From Tannerella forsythia (lineage in GTDB: Bacteria; Bacteroidota; Bacteroidia; Bacteroidales; Tannerellaceae), in assembly GCF_001006485.1 (NCBI RefSeq), contig NZ_JUET01000082.1:61422-125421 (forward strand): a DNA stretch of 64,000 nucleotides, given 5' to 3'. Both the position numbers and the translations under genes were made by a program. Positions within the stretch are counted from its first letter, which is position 1. The number at the start of each line of letters is the position of its first letter. The notes below the pieces were generated by a model, which was not told the origin of the DNA, ran no database searches, and worked only from the letters and a program-made list of their open reading frames with translations. Of the stretch, positions 1-9,770 are shown piece after piece.

Positions 1-383
1 ATGCTGTAGGCGGAAAAAGTTTTCTGGCACAGCAATTTCGCGATGCCGGGGCTGATTACTTTCTGAAAGACGACACGCATTCCGGAGGACTTACACTCGA
101 TTTCGAGGCCGTCTACAGTCAGGCTGAAGGTGCTCAATATTGGCGCATCGTGAACAGTTTTGACGGAGCATTTTCCTACGACGCTTTGCGTAAAGAAGAC
201 AACCGATACGCCGATTTCAACGCCTTCCGTAACAAAGGGGTTATTTACTGCAACTTACGCAAACAACCGTTTTACGAAAGCGCCCCTTCGCAACCGGAAG
301 TCATACTGGCCGACCTGATCAGGGTCTTCCATCCCGATCTGCTGCCCGATTACGAACCGGTATATTACCAATTACTGAAATGA
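1..383 (+). CDS. ABC transporter periplasmic binding protein, BtuF-like (3' part only)
   Basis: The frame is open from the window edge to the TGA at 381-383, so only the C-terminal ~126 residues are seen. The fragment contains GGKSFLAQQFRDAGADYF and later ILADLIRVFHPDLLP, which match the C-terminal lobe of type III (BtuF/FhuD/FepB-like) substrate-binding proteins as found in Bacteroidales. The stop overlaps the permease start by four bases (ATGA), so it is the first visible gene of a binding protein-permease-ATPase operon. It should capture a corrinoid or iron chelate in the periplasm. The substrate cannot be decided from the sequence. No riboswitch can be examined because the promoter lies outside the window. 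Confidence 0.8.
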   Translation, partial: AVGGKSFLAQQFRDAGADYFLKDDTHSGGLTLDFEAVYSQAEGAQYWRIVNSFDGAFSYDALRKEDNRYADFNAFRNKGVIYCNLRKQPFYESAPSQPEVILADLIRVFHPDLLPDYEPVYYQLLK

Positions 384-1417
384 AGCGATACACGGTTCTC
401 GTACTTATCTTCATCTCGGTATCGATCGTATTCTTTTTCTTCCTCAACCTCGTACTGGGTTCCGTACACATCCCCTTACGTTCGGTTTGGAACATTGTTT
501 GCGGATCGGCGGAAGAACCCGTCGTATGGCAAAATATTGTCTGGAAGTCACGGGTACCTCAGTCAATTACGGCATTAGTAGCGGGAGCAGGACTATCCGT
601 AAGCGGCCTGCAGATGCAAACCGTCTTTCGCAACCCGTTGGCAGGTCCTTCGGTGCTGGGTATCAGTTCAGGGGCAAGCCTCGGGGTAGCTTCGGTGATC
701 CTGCTTTCGGGCAGTATCGGCGGCGTAGCATTGAGCAAATTAGGATACATCGGAGAGATTGCCTTGACCATCGCGGCTACGGCAGGCGCACTCTCGGTAA
801 TGACGCTGATCGTATTTGTCTCGCAAAAAGTCAAAGGAAGTGTGACTTTGCTGATTATCGGAGTGATGATCGGTTACGTTGCGAATGCGATTATCGGCGT
901 ATTCAAATACTTCAGTGTAGAAGAAGACATCCGCGCATACGTTATCTGGGGGCTGGGCAGTTTCGCACGTGTGTCGGGCAACCAGATGACGCTCTTCATC
1001 TACATTATGATCATATTGCTGCCACTGTCATTTCTGCTGATCAAAACCCTCAACCTGTTGCTTCTCGGCGATGGCTATGCCAAGAATCTGGGTTTGAATA
1101 TCAAGCGGGCACGGTTGTATGTCATCTCCTGTTCGGGAATCCTTACAGCCATTGTAACAGCTTATTGCGGCCCTGTGATTTTTCTCGGGCTCGCTGTCCC
1201 CCATCTGTGCCGAGGTTTACTGCGTACCTCCGATCATCGCGTATTGATGCCCGCAGCCATACTTACCGGTTCATCACTGGCTCTGCTGTGCAACCTGATC
1301 GCACGCATGCCCGGCTTTGAAGGTGCATTGCCGGTCAACTCCATCACGGCGCTTATCGGTGCCCCGATCGTCGTGTATGTTCTTTTCAGCAAACGTAAAA
1401 ACGAAATGAGCGAATGA
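380..1417 (+). CDS. btuC: FecCD/BtuC-type ABC transporter permease
   Basis: A 345-residue polytopic membrane protein of normal length for the BtuC/FecCD family. An N-terminal membrane segment (about residues 5-28) is followed by RVPQSITALVAGAGLSVSG and QTVFRNPLAGPSVLGISSGA, the family hallmark near residues 60-105. The C-terminal half has GPVIFLGLAVPHLCR, the cytoplasmic loop that contacts the ATPase. It forms the inner-membrane channel for a vitamin B12 or siderophore/haem importer. It overlaps its neighbours by ATGA at both ends, implying translational coupling. The symbol is by analogy; a FecCD-type iron permease would look the same. Confidence 0.85.
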   Translation: MKRYTVLVLIFISVSIVFFFFLNLVLGSVHIPLRSVWNIVCGSAEEPVVWQNIVWKSRVPQSITALVAGAGLSVSGLQMQTVFRNPLAGPSVLGISSGASLGVASVILLSGSIGGVALSKLGYIGEIALTIAATAGALSVMTLIVFVSQKVKGSVTLLIIGVMIGYVANAIIGVFKYFSVEEDIRAYVIWGLGSFARVSGNQMTLFIYIMIILLPLSFLLIKTLNLLLLGDGYAKNLGLNIKRARLYVISCSGILTAIVTAYCGPVIFLGLAVPHLCRGLLRTSDHRVLMPAAILTGSSLALLCNLIARMPGFEGALPVNSITALIGAPIVVYVLFSKRKNEMSE

Positions 1418-2427
1418 AACAGACGACCATCAACATTCGGGATTTGAGTATCGGATACCCCGATAAACACGGCACGAAACTCGTGGCCTCCCATATTCAG
1501 GCCCAAATCAACAGTGGCGAACTGACCTGTCTTTTGGGCACGAACGGCGTCGGAAAATCGACCCTGCTCCGGACCCTCTCCGCTTTTCAGGCACCGATTG
1601 ATGGGGAAATTGAAATCCTCGGCCGTCCGCTTTCGCAATATGACGACAAAAGGTTAGCGACGTTGATTGGTGTCGTACTGACAGAGAAGTGCGACATCCG
1701 CAACATGACCTCCGAGGAGTTGATCGGCCTCGGACGAAGTCCGTACACCGGTTTTTGGGGTACGCTGAAGAAGAAAGACAAGGAGGCGGTACAGGAAGCT
1801 ATCGAGTTGGTGAATATCAGAGCACTTGCCCAACGCATGGTGCATACGCTGAGCGACGGAGAACGCCAAAAGGTGATGATCGCAAAAGCGCTGGCACAGG
1901 AAACACCCGTAATCTTCCTCGACGAACCGACGGCCTTCCTCGATTTTCCAAGTAAGGTTGAGATCATGCAGTTGCTGCATAATTTGACGCAAACGATTGA
2001 CAAGACCGTTTTCATGTCGACCCATGACTTGGAGCTGGCTTTGCAGATTGCTGATAAAATATGGCTAATGGATAAAGTCAACGGTATCGTTACCGGTACA
2101 CCCGAAGATCTTTCGCTCGAAGGCAAATTAAGCAGTTTCTTTTCGCGCAAAGGCATTACGTACGATACGGAGACAGGCTTCTTCCGTATCGACAATGTAT
2201 TCCGTGCACAAATTCGCATCGAAGGACATGGAAATCGATACGCTATGGTACGCAAAGCTTTGCAGCGTAACGGTATTCTTGCACACCGTCATATAGATAG
2301 CGACACCTATATCAGGACGGACGGCGAATCATCCCGCAGATTCGTCATCCATCATCCCAACGGAAAAACGACGGAAGTACAAACGATTGAAGCGCTATTG
2401 GACGTGATCCGCTTGATTTTTCGATAA
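1414..2427 (+). CDS. btuD: ABC transporter ATP-binding protein, BtuD/FecE-type
   Basis: A 337-residue ATPase that powers the BtuC-like permease. Visible motifs are Walker A GTNGVGKST (42-50), ABC signature LSDGERQKV (146-154), Walker B VIFLDEPTA (166-174) and the switch histidine in STHD (about 204). The protein is about 80 residues longer than the usual 255-residue enzyme. The extra C-terminal part (about 255-337, starting near FFRIDNVF) has no motif I recognise and may be a regulatory domain typical of Bacteroidales homologues. Start overlaps btuC by ATGA. Substrate (cobalamin versus iron chelate) is unresolved. Confidence 0.85.
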   Translation: MKQTTINIRDLSIGYPDKHGTKLVASHIQAQINSGELTCLLGTNGVGKSTLLRTLSAFQAPIDGEIEILGRPLSQYDDKRLATLIGVVLTEKCDIRNMTSEELIGLGRSPYTGFWGTLKKKDKEAVQEAIELVNIRALAQRMVHTLSDGERQKVMIAKALAQETPVIFLDEPTAFLDFPSKVEIMQLLHNLTQTIDKTVFMSTHDLELALQIADKIWLMDKVNGIVTGTPEDLSLEGKLSSFFSRKGITYDTETGFFRIDNVFRAQIRIEGHGNRYAMVRKALQRNGILAHRHIDSDTYIRTDGESSRRFVIHHPNGKTTEVQTIEALLDVIRLIFR

Positions 2428-2507
2428 GCAGACAACGTAAAAAAACAGAGAATCTTAATCGGAACAGATTTTCTTGCTTTTCTTCCTCAAATACAACAGT
2501 AATCAAG

Positions 2508-3773
2508 TCATTTGTATTGTTTCTTCAACTTGTTAACGGCATTCTCTAGTGACTCGGTCGGTTCGATAATATTATATCCTCTCCAGAAATCCTCATCATA
2601 GAAGTTGCCCACTTTATCTGATAAAGAATGGCCGGATTTGAAGGATTCTTTGTAGGAGATTCGGGAAAAATCATCCTCTTTTCGATCGGTAACGACCATC
2701 TCGGAAAAAACCGTATAAGACGTCGAAAAAAGGCGACGCTTCCAGTCGCATTTAAAACGCACTTCATTACGCACATAATTCAGATAGCTACGTCCGTCAT
2801 GCTGTTTGTAGGCGATGAGGAAGGTCATTTGCTCCGGCTTAAAACGCAGGCCGAAAGGCTTCTTGCGCAGCATGGCCCGAGTCGCTTTGGAACGGTCGTC
2901 CATGCTAAGGTTAAACTCTGCACGGGTGATTGCCATCGTTTCCTTATCGATATACAAAGAACCGAAATAAAGGGCATAAGGCAATAACAAACGCGGCTGA
3001 AAGTTCACTTGATGGTGAGGCCTGTTGTCTATCATAACCGGCTCTCCGAAACGAAACGAATAATTTTCCATCTCTGCCTTGTCCAGCAACAACTCCTTAT
3101 TTTTTATCAGGTCAATATAAAGTGACATATTCGGCCCCCCCTCCAATTTAACAACCAACGTATCGCCCGCTCTCTGGCTAAGCAGCTTCCGCCCCTTGAA
3201 GACCCGCACTCTATCATACTCGAAACCAAACGCATAAGGAGTTTTAAATATCTGAACGACCGCTTCCGAAATATTGATATACCGTTTTCTTTTCTGAATC
3301 ACTTCACGATAAAAGCCGGTCAGTAAATTCTCTTTTACCGGATAGTTCATTGCAATCTTATCTATTGCCTCCTCCACGATTCTGCGCGCATCGCCGCCCA
3401 TCACCGTAACTTCAGCTAAAACGTTCGTATTCGGTATCAGGAAAATTTCAGCCTTCTCAACATCCTTCTTCGTAAGAGGATACAACATGTTAGCATATCC
3501 GATATGCGAAAATTCCAGATTTTTAGCCTGTAACGAATCTTTCACCTTAATCGAAAAATAACCATCGGCATTAGTGACTGTTCCGATATTCGTTTGTGGA
3601 ATCGACACGTTGACCGACACCAGTTTTTTATTCGTCTGCTTATCCCTAACCACTCCATTTACTGTGATATAATTATTCTTGAATTCCTGGGCAAACAAAG
3701 AAACTCCGCCTGCGACAAAGAAAGCGCTCCATAAAATAAATCGAATGAAAGCATTTGTTTTCATAATTCCCAT
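2508..3773 (-). CDS. Carboxypeptidase-regulatory-like domain outer-envelope protein
   Basis: A secreted protein of up to 421 residues. After a signal peptide (hydrophobic stretch IRFILWSAFFVAGG, cleavage near FAQ) comes a CarboxypepD_reg-like beta-sandwich (about residues 36-120), recognisable from VNGVVRDKQTNKKLVSVNVS, GTVTNADGYFSIKV and FSHIGY, the same module that begins SusC proteins. The remaining ~300 residues resemble the long tail of Bacteroidales proteins of this type, with no plug or barrel. Function is unknown; an envelope-associated role is likely. The second Met (start at 3764) gives a more typical signal peptide. It stands alone between two plus-strand genes. Confidence 0.7.
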   Translation of the reverse strand: MGIMKTNAFIRFILWSAFFVAGGVSLFAQEFKNNYITVNGVVRDKQTNKKLVSVNVSIPQTNIGTVTNADGYFSIKVKDSLQAKNLEFSHIGYANMLYPLTKKDVEKAEIFLIPNTNVLAEVTVMGGDARRIVEEAIDKIAMNYPVKENLLTGFYREVIQKRKRYINISEAVVQIFKTPYAFGFEYDRVRVFKGRKLLSQRAGDTLVVKLEGGPNMSLYIDLIKNKELLLDKAEMENYSFRFGEPVMIDNRPHHQVNFQPRLLLPYALYFGSLYIDKETMAITRAEFNLSMDDRSKATRAMLRKKPFGLRFKPEQMTFLIAYKQHDGRSYLNYVRNEVRFKCDWKRRLFSTSYTVFSEMVVTDRKEDDFSRISYKESFKSGHSLSDKVGNFYDEDFWRGYNIIEPTESLENAVNKLKKQYK

Positions 3774-3923
3774 GTTGAATGATGCTCCTAAGATAGGAAA
3801 AATCCGGCAAACAGACCATAAGCAAAAATGTTAATTCTATTTAACCATCGACTAAAACGAAAAATCTCCGACAAAAGAGAAGAATCGAACACGCCGAAGT
3901 CTGCCGTATTCTGCGGAAATGCT

Positions 3924-3931
3924 TATCTTTG
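3924..3931 (+). promoter_or_regulatory. Bacteroidota -7 promoter element (TATCTTTG)
   Basis: TATCTTTG matches the TAnnTTTG consensus of the Bacteroidota primary sigma factor. It lies about 68 bases ahead of the ATG at 3999 and inside the longer open frame that starts at 3828. This argues for the downstream start of the SHOCT-domain gene. No clear TTG-type -33 element is seen at the right distance. Confidence 0.55.
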
Positions 3932-3998
3932 TCCGTTCAAAAAAACAAACCAAAGAATATCAAAAAATAAATATAAGACACATCGAAAAACGATACGA

Positions 3999-4445
3999 AT
4001 GGATATATACGAAAAACTGGAACAGTTGAAGAAATTATTGGACGAAGGAGCGATTACACACGAAGAATATGAACGTGAGAAAGCAAAACTTCTCTTTCCG
4101 CCCGTTTCTTCGCCGGGACAACCTGCATGGGATTTGGGAATAGACGAACAGGCATTTGTAGGGCTAATGCATGCCTCGCAGTTTCTGTCGAGTTTCATCG
4201 TGCCATTGATCATTTGGTTACTGTATAAAGATAAAAGTGCAAAAGTAAACGAGGCGGGCAAGGAAATTCTCAATTTCGAAATCAGCTATACATTATATAT
4301 TATTGTGCTATGTATAACGATCGTAGGCATTTTCATCGTCCCGGTCGTGGCCCTTGCTGCCTTTGTGATGATCATTATCGCTATCGTCAAGGTGCTGAAT
4401 GGTGAAGCATGGAAATATCCGCTGACAATCCGTTTCCTGAAATAA
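3999..4445 (+). CDS. SHOCT-domain DUF4870-like small membrane protein
   Basis: A 148-residue protein starting MDIYEKLEQL. Residues 1-32 form a SHOCT-like helical hairpin (LKKLLDEGAITHEEYEREK). The rest contains three hydrophobic segments, with KVNEAGKEILNFEISY typical of the DUF4870 (Tic20-like) family. The frame extends upstream to 3828, but the promoter element at 3924 and lack of similarity of that extension favour 3999. Function is unknown; SHOCT domains are usually oligomerisation or protein-interaction modules. Confidence 0.75.
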   Translation: MDIYEKLEQLKKLLDEGAITHEEYEREKAKLLFPPVSSPGQPAWDLGIDEQAFVGLMHASQFLSSFIVPLIIWLLYKDKSAKVNEAGKEILNFEISYTLYIIVLCITIVGIFIVPVVALAAFVMIIIAIVKVLNGEAWKYPLTIRFLK

Positions 4446-4472
4446 ACCGCACACCTGCACCTGTGGAGTAAA

Positions 4473-5261
4473 ATGGAGAAGATGAAGAAATACTTGTTAG
4501 ATATGACGGTGACATCGAACCAGCCGTTACACCATGATTATTGTTTGTTGAAATTGACGGCCGAGCAAACATTGCCCGAAATGATTCCGGGACAATTTGT
4601 GGATGTACGTGTTGACAACTCACCATCGACGTTTCTGCGTCGTCCGATTTCGATCAACTATGTCGACCGGATACAAAATGAACTGTGGCTGCTGATACGC
4701 CTGATCGGTGAAGGTACGCGGCGTATGGCGCGGTATAAAGCAGGCGAAACGGTGAATGTGCTGTTGCCTTTGGGGAACGGCTTCTCGGTACCGCAGAAAC
4801 CGTCGTCACCCGAGCTGTTGCTGGCCGGCGGAGGAGTTGGGACGGCACCGATGCTTTACTTGGGTGAGTCGTTGAAGAAGGTTGGTTTTACTCCGGTATT
4901 CCTCCTTGGCGCCCGTTCGGGAAGCGACATCCTGCAACGCGAAGATTTTGAGAAGCACGGATCGGTATACGTTACGACCGAAGACGGATCGATGGGAGAA
5001 AAAGGATGGGTAACACAACATTCCATATTGAAAGAGAAAGCGTTCGGACAAATTTATACTTGTGGACCCAAGCCAATGATGATGGCTGTGGCGAAGTATG
5101 CGAAGACCTCCGGTATTCCTTGTGAAGTATCGCTCGAAAACAAGATGGCATGCGGTTTCGGCGTATGTCTTTGTTGCGTCGAGCGCACTACCGAAGGTAA
5201 CGTATGTACTTGCACCGAAGGTCCGGTATTTAACATCAATCAATTGACATGGCAGATTTGA
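4473..5261 (+). CDS. pyrK: Dihydroorotate dehydrogenase B, electron-transfer subunit
   Basis: A 262-residue flavin/iron-sulfur protein that passes electrons from PyrD to NAD+ in pyrimidine synthesis. Seen in order: FAD-binding [10 protein letters not shown] (about 53-62), the nucleotide-binding [13 protein letters not shown] (about 111-123), and a C-terminal [2Fe-2S] site with CGFGVCLCC followed by CTC (about 226-250). Length is normal. The last 13 bases overlap pyrD, so the two subunits are co-translated, as in class 1B operons. A second Met three codons in is an alternative start. Confidence 0.93.
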   Translation: MEKMKKYLLDMTVTSNQPLHHDYCLLKLTAEQTLPEMIPGQFVDVRVDNSPSTFLRRPISINYVDRIQNELWLLIRLIGEGTRRMARYKAGETVNVLLPLGNGFSVPQKPSSPELLLAGGGVGTAPMLYLGESLKKVGFTPVFLLGARSGSDILQREDFEKHGSVYVTTEDGSMGEKGWVTQHSILKEKAFGQIYTCGPKPMMMAVAKYAKTSGIPCEVSLENKMACGFGVCLCCVERTTEGNVCTCTEGPVFNINQLTWQI

Positions 5262-6163
5262 CAACAACCATAGGAGGTTTGACATTGAAAAACCCGGTGA
5301 TGACTGCTTCGGGTACATTCGGTTATGGGATCGAATACGCCGATCTGTTCGATATTGCGAGGCTCGGCGGGATAGTTGTGAAAGGTACGACACTGGAACT
5401 GCGCGAAGGAAATCCATATCCGCGTATGGCTGAGACACCGTCGGGGATGCTCAATGCCGTCGGGTTGCAAAACAAGGGAGCCGATTATTTTGTGCGTGAG
5501 ATTTATCCGCATCTCAGCGAGATCGATACGAATATGATTGTCAACGTCAGCGGCTCGTCTATCGAGACGTATGTCGAATGTGCCCAAAAAATGGCAGCCC
5601 TTGAGCGGATTCCTGCCATCGAACTGAATATCTCCTGTCCTAATGTGAAGCAGGGAGGCATGTCGTTCGGGGTTTGCGCGTCGTCGGCTGCCGAAGTGGT
5701 GCGCGCGGTGCGCAAGGTTTATCCTAAGACACTGATTGTGAAACTCTCACCGAACGTGACCGATATTACCGAGATCGCTCGTGCGGCGGAGGCCGAAGGG
5801 GCAGATGCCGTGTCACTGATCAACACGTTGCTCGGTATGGCTATTGATGTAGAGCGTCGTCGCCCCTTACTGTCGACCGTAACCGGAGGATTATCGGGAC
5901 CGTGCATTAAGCCTGTCGCTCTTCGGATGGTATGGCAAACAGCTTTGGCTGTGAGGATTCCGGTGATTGGTATGGGTGGAATTGCTTCGTGGCAGGACGC
6001 AGTCGAGTTTATGCTTGCCGGCGCAACAGCCATTCAGATCGGAACGTACAATTTCATTGATCCGACGGTTTCTGTTAATGTCATCGAAGGAATCGAGGCT
6101 TATTGCGACCGTCACGGGTTTGCCTCGGCTGCCGAGCTGGTCGGTGCATTGACCGTGGATTAA
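5249..6163 (+). CDS. pyrD: Dihydroorotate dehydrogenase B, catalytic subunit
   Basis: A 304-residue class 1B enzyme that oxidises dihydroorotate to orotate. Markers are the N-terminal [13 protein letters not shown], the substrate loop NAVGLQNKG, the active-site [11 protein letters not shown] carrying the catalytic Cys, [10 protein letters not shown], and the FMN phosphate site [19 protein letters not shown]. Length is as expected. It overlaps pyrK, and the leucine-rich repeat gene starts 12 bases after its stop. Confidence 0.95.
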   Translation: MADLTTTIGGLTLKNPVMTASGTFGYGIEYADLFDIARLGGIVVKGTTLELREGNPYPRMAETPSGMLNAVGLQNKGADYFVREIYPHLSEIDTNMIVNVSGSSIETYVECAQKMAALERIPAIELNISCPNVKQGGMSFGVCASSAAEVVRAVRKVYPKTLIVKLSPNVTDITEIARAAEAEGADAVSLINTLLGMAIDVERRRPLLSTVTGGLSGPCIKPVALRMVWQTALAVRIPVIGMGGIASWQDAVEFMLAGATAIQIGTYNFIDPTVSVNVIEGIEAYCDRHGFASAAELVGALTVD

Positions 6164-6175
6164 GACTTTATTCAA

Positions 6176-8437
6176 ATGAGAAAAAATATTATTCTTCTTT
6201 TTGCGGCCACGTCATTATACGCCGGTGCGCAACATATTAGCATTCCCGATACAACCTTCAAAGCGTATCTGCTGGAAAACTTCGATACGAACAACGACGG
6301 TGAAATATCCGTCGAAGAGGCACGTACCGTGCGGAAAATTGAATGTACGGATAAACCGCTTACTTCATTGCAGGGAATCGAATATTTTACGGCTTTGGAA
6401 GAACTCGACTGTTCGTATGCCAACTATTTCCAACATGGCGGCCTTACCTCACTCGATCTCAGCCGGAATCAGGCATTGAAAAAGCTGCATTGCGATAATA
6501 ACCGGCTCGATTCGCTCGACGTTAGCCAGAATGTGGAACTGACCGAACTGCATTGTCGGAATAATATGTTACGATCGCTGGATGTCAGTCGTCATAGAGT
6601 ATTGGAAGAACTGCTCTGCGACAATAACCGTCTGACACAATTGCGACTTGACGATTGTCGTGCACTTGCTCTATTGCATTGCGGTACGAACCGCTTAGAA
6701 TCGCTGGATGTAAGTTCGTGCCCGTCGCTGCGATGGCTGAACGGCGCGGAAAACCGGCTGACTTCGTTCGATGTGACACAGAATACCAATCTGGAGCATC
6801 TGTTTTGCAATAATAACATGCTGACAACTTTGGAATTGAAAAGCAATATCCATTTGTCGCAACTCTATTGCGGTCACAACAAACTGGATTCGCTCATTGT
6901 CTCTCACAATACGGCGCTGACTGATCTCGATTGCGGCAGCAACCGTTTAACGGTTCTCGATCTCTCCCGAAATACGGCGCTGACTGATCTGGAATGCAGC
7001 ATCAACCGCCTGACAATATTAGACGTATCGCATAATGCGGCACTCAAAAATCTGTATTGCAATGCGATGCCATCACTTACTTCTGTCTACCTGATTAAAG
7101 ACGCAGAGTATCAAAACCTGAGTTATCTGGCTGCTTCGGTGACGACCTATCGCGTAGATACGGAGACAGCAACGGCGGAGATTGAAACGTATATCGCTGC
7201 AACGGAAAAGACGAAGGAAGAAGAGATGACGAAAGCAGCTGAAGCTGCTGTAAAGAGCGGAGAAGAAGCATCCGCGGATCGTCCGCTTACCGCCCGTGAG
7301 AGGTATTACGATGAAGCCCGGCAGCAGGCCGAGTTGCGGAAACTGGAAGAAGAGAAGCGTATAGCGGAAGAACAACGCCGCACCGCCATACGGACATATA
7401 AGGGGAACATCACCGTACCCGATGCCGTATTGGCCGCTTTCCTGTTCGGACGGTATGATACGAATGGCGACGGTGAGTTATCGGGGGCGGAAGCACGTGC
7501 TGTCAAAACGATGGATTGCTCGCGACTGGGAGTGACGTCGGTCGAAGGACTCGAATATTTCTCATCGCTCGAAGAACTGAAATGTAGCGATAACCGTATC
7601 ACAGTATTAGACATGAGTTACTTCCCGGCTTTGAAATCGCTGGATTGCTCCCGCAATAAACTTCACCGATTAGATGTACGTAGAAACCCGATGCTGACCG
7701 ATTTGGAATGCTCCGAGAACAACCTTATCACACTCGATGTAAGCCATAATCCGTCGTTGAAGAGCTTGCACTGCAACAGTATCCGCCTTATCAAGCTGGA
7801 GATTGCTAAGAACCCTGCTCTCCGTGTGTTGAGTTGCCATAACAACCATCTGACGGCACTTGATATTACAAAGAACCAACAACTCGATACCCTGAACTGT
7901 GGGAAAAACAAATTGAAGATGCTTGTCGTATCGCAGAACAGCGGATTGAATTATTTGGATTGCAGTGCGAACCAACTGACGGTGATTGATGTGGTACGCA
8001 ATCAGGCTCTGACCGGCCTGGTATGCAGTGAAAATCAGCTCACCTCGGTCGATGTTAGCCGTAATTCCGCACTCCGGATTCTCGACTGCGGACGCAACTC
8101 ACTGGATCGTGTCGATGTTTCGCATAACGGAGCACTCATAGAATTGGCCTGCAACGGAAATGCGATCGATGAGTTGAACCTTGCGAAGAATCCCGCATTA
8201 GAGTCGCTCAATTGTTCGCATAACCGATTGAGTGATTTGGATGTCAGCAAGAATCCGATGCTCAAGCGACTGAAATGCATGGGCAATGGGTTAAAAGCGA
8301 TCGACGTCCGCCAAAACCTTAAGCTCAAGTTTCTGGAATCTGCCCCGATGCCTGCGTTAGAAACGCTCTACTGTCCTCGCGAGGTAGTCTATTCAAAACT
8401 GGCTTACCCGATTAAAGCGCAGGTAAATTACCGGTAA
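6176..8437 (+). CDS. Secreted leucine-rich repeat protein with two EF-hand-like modules
   Basis: A 753-residue protein with a signal peptide (NIILLFAATSLYAGAQ). It is built of two tandem copies of the same architecture. Each copy starts with a helix and an EF-hand/dockerin-like calcium loop (DTNNDGEISVEEAR near residue 38; DTNGDGELSGAEAR near 426) and continues into 21-residue leucine-rich repeats of the form LxxLxCxxNxLTxLDVSxNxxL. A charged, probably helical linker (about 330-400, many K/E/R/A) separates the halves. This is the LRR type used for surface adhesion or protein binding. It has no sorting domain that I can see. It follows pyrD closely but is unlikely to be functionally linked. 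Confidence 0.8.
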   Translation: MRKNIILLFAATSLYAGAQHISIPDTTFKAYLLENFDTNNDGEISVEEARTVRKIECTDKPLTSLQGIEYFTALEELDCSYANYFQHGGLTSLDLSRNQALKKLHCDNNRLDSLDVSQNVELTELHCRNNMLRSLDVSRHRVLEELLCDNNRLTQLRLDDCRALALLHCGTNRLESLDVSSCPSLRWLNGAENRLTSFDVTQNTNLEHLFCNNNMLTTLELKSNIHLSQLYCGHNKLDSLIVSHNTALTDLDCGSNRLTVLDLSRNTALTDLECSINRLTILDVSHNAALKNLYCNAMPSLTSVYLIKDAEYQNLSYLAASVTTYRVDTETATAEIETYIAATEKTKEEEMTKAAEAAVKSGEEASADRPLTARERYYDEARQQAELRKLEEEKRIAEEQRRTAIRTYKGNITVPDAVLAAFLFGRYDTNGDGELSGAEARAVKTMDCSRLGVTSVEGLEYFSSLEELKCSDNRITVLDMSYFPALKSLDCSRNKLHRLDVRRNPMLTDLECSENNLITLDVSHNPSLKSLHCNSIRLIKLEIAKNPALRVLSCHNNHLTALDITKNQQLDTLNCGKNKLKMLVVSQNSGLNYLDCSANQLTVIDVVRNQALTGLVCSENQLTSVDVSRNSALRILDCGRNSLDRVDVSHNGALIELACNGNAIDELNLAKNPALESLNCSHNRLSDLDVSKNPMLKRLKCMGNGLKAIDVRQNLKLKFLESAPMPALETLYCPREVVYSKLAYPIKAQVNYR

Positions 8438-8491
8438 ATTTGCCGGTATGGGCGGAAATGCCTATTTTTACCGTGCTAAAAAACGGAGAAC

Positions 8492-9766
8492 ATGAAAAAA
8501 GAGAGGCTAATAAAATATCTGCTGGGATGGTTCATCGCATCGCTGTATCTGTTTACGGCCTGCGACGAAAATAATCCTTCGGTCATTACCGACCGACCGG
8601 ATAACCCGCTCAAACCGGAAGAAGTCTCAGAAATAAAATGGAAGCTTTTAAAGGAATTTACGTTTGCCGAACTGAAAACCGCTGAAGAAGGGATGGGGCT
8701 CTCGTCGTTTAGTCTGATCGGTAACACGCCCGTCTTCGATGGAGACATTCAGTTACGTGCATTCAAAGTCATGTACTCCTCGGCGAATCCGAACGGATCT
8801 GACGGAAGAATTACTCTCTCCGGCGTGTTATTGGTGCCGCCAGCCATCGATTCGATGACACTCCATCGGCAAATACTCGCGCCTCCCTACACCTACGTAC
8901 TCGACAAGCAGGCACCCACCCGCCAGTTGACGAACTACGATGCTTCCGCTCTGGAGGCATACTTAATCTTTTGGATGTGGCAGGCGTCGAGAGGCTATAT
9001 CGTCATGATTCCCGATTATCCGGGGTTTGGAGATTCGTACGGGAAATGTTTCATTCCTTATATCGAGAAAAAAACGATGGTGCGTACAACGGTCGATTTC
9101 ATTCGCGCCTCACAGAAAGTGTTGCAGGAGAATCATTATGCCAAAAAGAAAAATATGCTTGTCACCGGCTATTCGCTGGGGGGCTTCGTCGCAACACAAG
9201 TGGCACGGGAACTGGAAGTGAACCCGACAGACGGCCTTACGGTCGATCTACTACTGGCCGGAGGAACGCCTTGTCTCCTGAAAAACATTTCCGATGAGAT
9301 AAAGACCTCGGAAACGATGCCGGAGCCCTATCTGTTGCCTCTTGCTATTTACGGGTATCAAAAAAACAGTTATCCCGATTTGGAAGTCACGCGCCTGCTG
9401 AAAGAATCGTATGCGTCAAAGTTGGCCATTTATTTTGACGGAAAGAGTCATACGTATAAGGATTTCCCTGACAAGACGCACGACTTGTTTACGGATGCGT
9501 TTATACACAATACGAATCATGCGAATGTGCAGATTGAGAGGATACTCGAAGCGAACAGCCTGGAACCTTGGGATAACCGGTGCGAATTTGTGCTGATTCA
9601 CGGAAAAGACGACCGGACGGTTCATTTCGAAAATGCCCGGACATATGCGGCAAAGCATCGTGATTCCGGAGGTAATGTGAAGTTCATCGATGTTCCCGGC
9701 GATCATACCGGTGCAGGAATCTCTTATTTTATTTATCTGATATCGTACCTTCCCAAATACAAGTGA
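8492..9766 (+). CDS. Lipoprotein alpha/beta hydrolase (lipase/esterase-like)
   Basis: A 424-residue lipoprotein: signal peptide ending in a lipobox with Cys in LFTACDE (about residue 24). The core is an alpha/beta hydrolase. The nucleophile elbow is GYSLGG (about residue 228), the likely acid lies in HGKDDRTV (about 370), and the histidine in PGDHTG (about 405). The overall pattern (GYIVMIPDYPGFGDS before the elbow) resembles secretory lipase-like and prolyl-peptidase-like proteins of Bacteroidetes. Substrate is unknown. The MgtC-like gene starts four bases after its stop, suggesting co-transcription. Confidence 0.75.
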   Translation: MKKERLIKYLLGWFIASLYLFTACDENNPSVITDRPDNPLKPEEVSEIKWKLLKEFTFAELKTAEEGMGLSSFSLIGNTPVFDGDIQLRAFKVMYSSANPNGSDGRITLSGVLLVPPAIDSMTLHRQILAPPYTYVLDKQAPTRQLTNYDASALEAYLIFWMWQASRGYIVMIPDYPGFGDSYGKCFIPYIEKKTMVRTTVDFIRASQKVLQENHYAKKKNMLVTGYSLGGFVATQVARELEVNPTDGLTVDLLLAGGTPCLLKNISDEIKTSETMPEPYLLPLAIYGYQKNSYPDLEVTRLLKESYASKLAIYFDGKSHTYKDFPDKTHDLFTDAFIHNTNHANVQIERILEANSLEPWDNRCEFVLIHGKDDRTVHFENARTYAAKHRDSGGNVKFIDVPGDHTGAGISYFIYLISYLPKYK

Positions 9767-9770
9767 AACG

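Noticed and set aside
1-380. Cobalamin riboswitch for the btu operon
   Set aside because: The visible part is coding; any leader would be outside the window.
487-1320. 277-residue plus-strand open frame inside btuC
   Set aside because: Out-of-frame shadow of a well-supported permease gene; the translation is Arg/Gly-rich with no domain.
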